From CAZOHG01 sp964579725 (lineage in GTDB: Bacteria > Zhuqueibacterota > JdFR-76 > BMS3Abin05): a DNA stretch of 17,284 nucleotides. Position 1 is the first letter of the stretch, and each line of letters begins with the position of its first letter. Shown here piece after piece: positions 14,919 to 17,284 of the stretch. Location of the stretch: NCBI GenBank assembly GCA_964579725.1, contig CAZOHG010000067.1, forward strand, positions 1-17,284. The letters run 5' to 3'. Both the position numbers and the translations under genes were made by a program. The notes under the pieces were generated by a model. That model saw nothing but the letters and a program-made list of their open reading frames with translations. It was not told the origin of the DNA and did no database searches.

Positions 14919-16517
14919 TTAGTCAAGCACTTTCGGAGGCAATGAGAGCGTAATCCGAACCTTCCCTTCTCCGCGATTTTGCCATTGGAAAATCGCGTAG
15001 CGGCTGGATTCGATCGTTTCTTCCGAAAATTCTACCGGCCGGCCGTTGACAAAAATCGCTTGTGCGTTTTGCCCCTCCGGCAACAAAACGCGAGCCAGAA
15101 TTTGCGCTTCGGGGGTGCGAATATTCATCGAAAGGCTTCTTTCCTCCAAATCGTATGTGTAGTGCACGCCTCGGTTTGAGACGTCGTAACCTACCTCAAC
15201 CTCGGCCTGTGAAATTTTCGCCGCAGGCCATCGAGGAGAAAGTGTGAGGGCGTCCCACAAACGCCCTGTGTCGGAAACACCGGCAAGACCCTCAACGAGC
15301 GCGTATGCCATGGCGCTGGAGCCCCAGCCGTCGGTGGGCATGGCTTCGGGGCTAGTGCTGGTGTCTACGGTAGACGGACGGCCGTCGGGGAAATACCACA
15401 AATAGGTTTCCCCTGTTTGAGCAATTAAATCGTAATAGCGTTGCAGAATGTCCACACCATACCACTCAAATCCGTGTTCAAAGGCAGCCTTGGCCAGTTC
15501 GCCACCCACCAAGGGAAAAAGGCCGCCGTTAATGTAGGCCCCTTGAACCAACTTTTCGTCACCGAAAATGCCGTCAGGAAACGGAGGATCAATCGAAAAC
15601 CACTCGAAAACAGCCTGACGTTCCTTCTTGCGCAGGAGATATTCCCGGAGAATAGAAACCGCCATTGCGTGTGACGCAACCCCTCGATTAATCGCCATTG
15701 GATTGCTCAAACTGAGTTGCTTGGATTCGTCAACGCCCGGAATTTTGATCGGGGTTAATTTGACAAAGTGCGTGTAAAAACGCCCGTTCCAGCAGATTTT
15801 GTTCATTTGCTTTTTGAGATGCTCGGCGCGTTCCATCCATTCTTGCGCCCTTTGACGTTGACCGAAATAAGCAAAAAGGTTTGAGAGAAGTTGAAAGGCT
15901 TCAAAATAGCCGCTGTTGTCGCCGTGCATGATGCCCCAAAAGGTGCGATCGTCAATTTGAAATTGAAGCCACGGGTGCCGTCCGGCAGTGTATGCAAAAT
16001 CCCAGGTGTCAATGGTGTAAGCCCGCTTAACCAGCCGGGATTTTTCGTCCCACCGCCACGGGTGACTCACCACATACCGCAGCGCCTTCTCTAATTTGGG
16101 AAGAAGAGTCTGCATCCAAAGGTCGTCACCGGTGGACTGCCAGGCCAGAAAAGCCGCTTTCACAAAGCGAAATTCGACGTCCGCTTCAACCGGAACCCGC
16201 ACATATTTTGTCCAATTTTCCCGTTCGCAGGGGAGTTTTTCGGGAAATGTGGTCACATAATCGAAAATCTGACCGGTGTGTTTTTGCGTGTCGGCAAAGT
16301 GCTGCACCACACTTTTCAAATCGGATTCAAAATAACGAAATCCCCGAAACATGTCGGAGTAATCGCGAATCCAAATGGCACGACTGTCAGGGGAGCGGTA
16401 GCCGTGGATTCGTTCATTGTCAACAAGTAAATCCAACGTGTCTTGTTCCAAAAAGGATTGAATGAGCGGGAACAGATTGTCCACAAATGGAACGCCGGTT
16501 TGAATCTTCACGGACAT
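14919..16517 (-). CDS. (Alpha/alpha)6-barrel glycosidase-like protein, cytoplasmic
   Basis: A 532-residue protein built like six-hairpin glycosidases: an all-helical barrel to about residue 420, then a small beta domain containing VNGRPVEF. Aromatic and acidic stretches line the presumed cleft: AIWIRDYSDMFRGFRYF (47-63), TIDTWDFAYTAGR (168-180; Asp170, Asp173), GIMHGDNSGYFEAF (195-208), QGAYINGGLFPLVGGEL (325-341, Glu340) and DGWGSSAMAYALVEGLAGV (396-414). The last resembles the end of the barrel in GH78-type rhamnosidases and similar families. I cannot assign a GH family or choose catalytic residues with confidence. There is no signal peptide, so it should act in the cytoplasm, on sugars or oligosaccharides already imported. 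The ATG has AAAGGAGAG upstream and a candidate promoter behind that. It is the first gene of the minus-strand glycan block. Confidence 0.75.
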   Translation of the reverse strand: MSVKIQTGVPFVDNLFPLIQSFLEQDTLDLLVDNERIHGYRSPDSRAIWIRDYSDMFRGFRYFESDLKSVVQHFADTQKHTGQIFDYVTTFPEKLPCERENWTKYVRVPVEADVEFRFVKAAFLAWQSTGDDLWMQTLLPKLEKALRYVVSHPWRWDEKSRLVKRAYTIDTWDFAYTAGRHPWLQFQIDDRTFWGIMHGDNSGYFEAFQLLSNLFAYFGQRQRAQEWMERAEHLKKQMNKICWNGRFYTHFVKLTPIKIPGVDESKQLSLSNPMAINRGVASHAMAVSILREYLLRKKERQAVFEWFSIDPPFPDGIFGDEKLVQGAYINGGLFPLVGGELAKAAFEHGFEWYGVDILQRYYDLIAQTGETYLWYFPDGRPSTVDTSTSPEAMPTDGWGSSAMAYALVEGLAGVSDTGRLWDALTLSPRWPAAKISQAEVEVGYDVSNRGVHYTYDLEERSLSMNIRTPEAQILARVLLPEGQNAQAIFVNGRPVEFSEETIESSRYAIFQWQNRGEGKVRITLSLPPKVLD

Positions 16518-16578
16518 CGAACTCTCCTTTAAATTAGGTCGTCACAATTGTTTCGGGAATGCCCCCATTGAGTGAAAT

Positions 16579-16607
16579 AATATAAATCACACTCTCTCAA
16601 ATTCCAA
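16579..16607 (-). promoter_or_regulatory. Probable promoter of the (alpha/alpha)6 glycosidase gene
   Basis: On the minus strand TTGGAA (16602-16607; four of six) and TATATT (16579-16584; five of six) are separated by 17 bp. The start of transcription would be near 16572, giving a leader of about 55 bases that includes the AAAGGAGAG ribosome site. It may drive the whole minus-strand glycan block or only its first genes. Confidence 0.5.
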
Positions 16608-16650
16608 ACAGATTTTGGGGAAATTGAAAAATTGTTTTGACGGTGGGTTG

Positions 16651-16735
16651 GCGAAAAGACTTCAAGTGTCGACTGATCTCACACTCAACCCAAATGGGAA
16701 AAACAGCTTTCCTTGGCAACCAAATGTCTTTTCGC
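16651..16735. repeat. Spaced 10-bp perfect inverted repeat in the divergent region
   Basis: GCGAAAAGAC (16651-16660) and GTCTTTTCGC (16726-16735) are exact reverse complements separated by 65 bp. They lie between the minus-strand promoter and the plus-strand lactonase gene, where two operator half-sites or two sites for one regulator could sit. A large stem-loop is also possible. Chance occurrence cannot be excluded for a pair of this length and spacing. Confidence 0.4.
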
Positions 16736-16888
16736 ACGGAAGAAAAATGGTGTAAAGAAATTGGTCTTTGCTTTTAAAGAACACCCAGCTATTTTTTCCT
16801 TTCTTTTCTCTCGATTTATTTTGTACATTAAGGCAGTCTTTCATTTGACTGAGCGGGTGTGAAAAGATTTTTCAGAAGGGATTTTGGG

Positions 16889-17284
16889 ATGACGGCTGGT
16901 TCCAGTTTTTTTCAAAAAATCATTTTGATTGGCCTTTTTGTTTTTTTAGGACTAAACCTTCAGACTTGCGGAGGAAAAATGGGACACCGATCAAACCAAT
17001 TAGTTTATGTGGGCACCTACACCCAATCGGACTCCGAGGGGATTGAAATCTACGCGCTCAATGCACAAACAGGAAATCTCCACTATTTAAAAACGGCCGG
17101 AGGGATTCCCAATCCCTCTTTTTTGAAAATCACCTCAAATCGACGTTATTTGTACGCGGTGAATGAGGTGCTCGCGTTTCACGGGCGCCCTACCGGCTCG
17201 ATTTCCGCTTTTCGCATCGATTCGGTCAGCGGTGATTTAACTCTTTTGAATCGTGTTTCCACAGGCGGGCGGGCGCCGTGCTAT
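16889..17284 (+). CDS. Lactonase-family beta-propeller lipoprotein, 5' part only
   Basis: The first 132 codons of a lactonase-family (6-phosphogluconolactonase, YbhE-like) seven-bladed beta-propeller; the gene runs off the right edge. After a hydrophobic signal (IILIGLFVFLGLNLQTC), probably a lipoprotein signal with Cys27, the mature part begins LVYVGTYTQSDSEGIEIY. This is the standard first blade of the family. It is followed by IPNPSFLKITSNRRYLYAVNE and GSISAFRIDSVSGDLTLLN, typical of the next blade. The ATG at 16889 has AAGGG about 8 bases upstream. Family members were named for hydrolysis of 6-phosphogluconolactone, but exported versions cannot act in the cytoplasmic pentose phosphate pathway and may hydrolyse other sugar lactones. 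It is divergent from the glycan block and may share its regulation. The lipobox LQTC is not perfect, so a non-lipidated signal anchor is possible. Confidence 0.85.
   Translation, partial: MTAGSSFFQKIILIGLFVFLGLNLQTCGGKMGHRSNQLVYVGTYTQSDSEGIEIYALNAQTGNLHYLKTAGGIPNPSFLKITSNRRYLYAVNEVLAFHGRPTGSISAFRIDSVSGDLTLLNRVSTGGRAPCY

Larger units (their letters stand above)
16518..16888. other. Divergent control region between the glycan block and the lactonase gene
   Basis: This 371-bp region holds no convincing gene; a 60-codon minus-strand frame (16662-16844) has no ribosome site or recognisable features. It contains the minus-strand promoter and the spaced inverted repeat annotated separately. A near-direct repeat, CAACCCAAATG (16686-16696) and CAACCAAATG (16717-16726), lies inside the inverted repeat. 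For the plus-strand lactonase gene I found only weak boxes, for example TTGACT at 16845-16850 without a good -10 partner. Confidence 0.5.

Noticed and set aside
7831..16517. Glycan block as a Bacteroidetes-type polysaccharide utilisation locus
   Set aside because: There is no SusC or SusD homologue and no hybrid two-component or anti-sigma regulator in the window, so the formal PUL definition is not met.
16662..16844. 60-codon minus-strand frame in the divergent region
   Set aside because: No ribosome site and a low-complexity Lys/Phe-rich translation that reflects AT-rich control DNA.

Overview
The window is ordinary bacterial chromosome of roughly even GC content, densely coded on both strands, with no RNA gene, CRISPR array, insertion sequence or phage gene that I can support. 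Two lipoprotein signal peptides and several secreted carbohydrate-active enzymes point to a Gram-negative (diderm) heterotroph that degrades polysaccharide. The mix of enzymes and the sodium-coupled symporter remind me of Calditrichota/KSB1-type or other FCB-group genomes. This is an impression from gene content and was not tested. Several candidate promoters have sigma70-like -35/-10 boxes with 17-bp spacing.

Left part (1-2609): the 5' part of a peptide deformylase gene and a full-length PTS enzyme I gene, both on the minus strand. No HPr gene or sugar-specific PTS component is nearby. Enzyme I is divergent from a GMC/cholesterol-oxidase-like flavoprotein (2610-4184, plus strand) that carries a ferredoxin-like four-cysteine motif. 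The flavoprotein has a well-formed promoter and ribosome binding site and starts with GTG.

Middle (4278-7555): a minus-strand pair made of a YbfF/ABHD11-like alpha/beta hydrolase, possibly translated from a leaderless mRNA, followed 26 bp later by a LarA-superfamily nickel-pincer racemase/epimerase. Divergent from this pair is a secreted ChbG/HpnK (YdjC)-family deacetylase.

Right part (7831-16517): four minus-strand genes that look like a carbohydrate-utilisation locus without SusC/SusD. In transcription order they are a cytoplasmic (alpha/alpha)6-barrel glycosidase-like protein, a lipoprotein with a right-handed beta-helix (GH141-like), a secreted GH31 glycosidase, and an SGLT-type sodium/sugar symporter that keeps the known hexose-binding residues of SGLT1. 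The implied scheme is surface or periplasmic hydrolysis of a glycan by the beta-helix and GH31 proteins, sodium-driven uptake of the released sugar, and cytoplasmic processing. The natural substrate is not evident. Divergent from this block, a lactonase-family (6-phosphogluconolactonase-like beta-propeller) lipoprotein gene runs off the right end.

Nothing here is a clearly new defence or mobile system. The best second-look items are the Fe-S-type GMC flavoprotein, the LarA homologue with an altered active-site position, the unassigned glycosidases, and the leaderless-start prediction.
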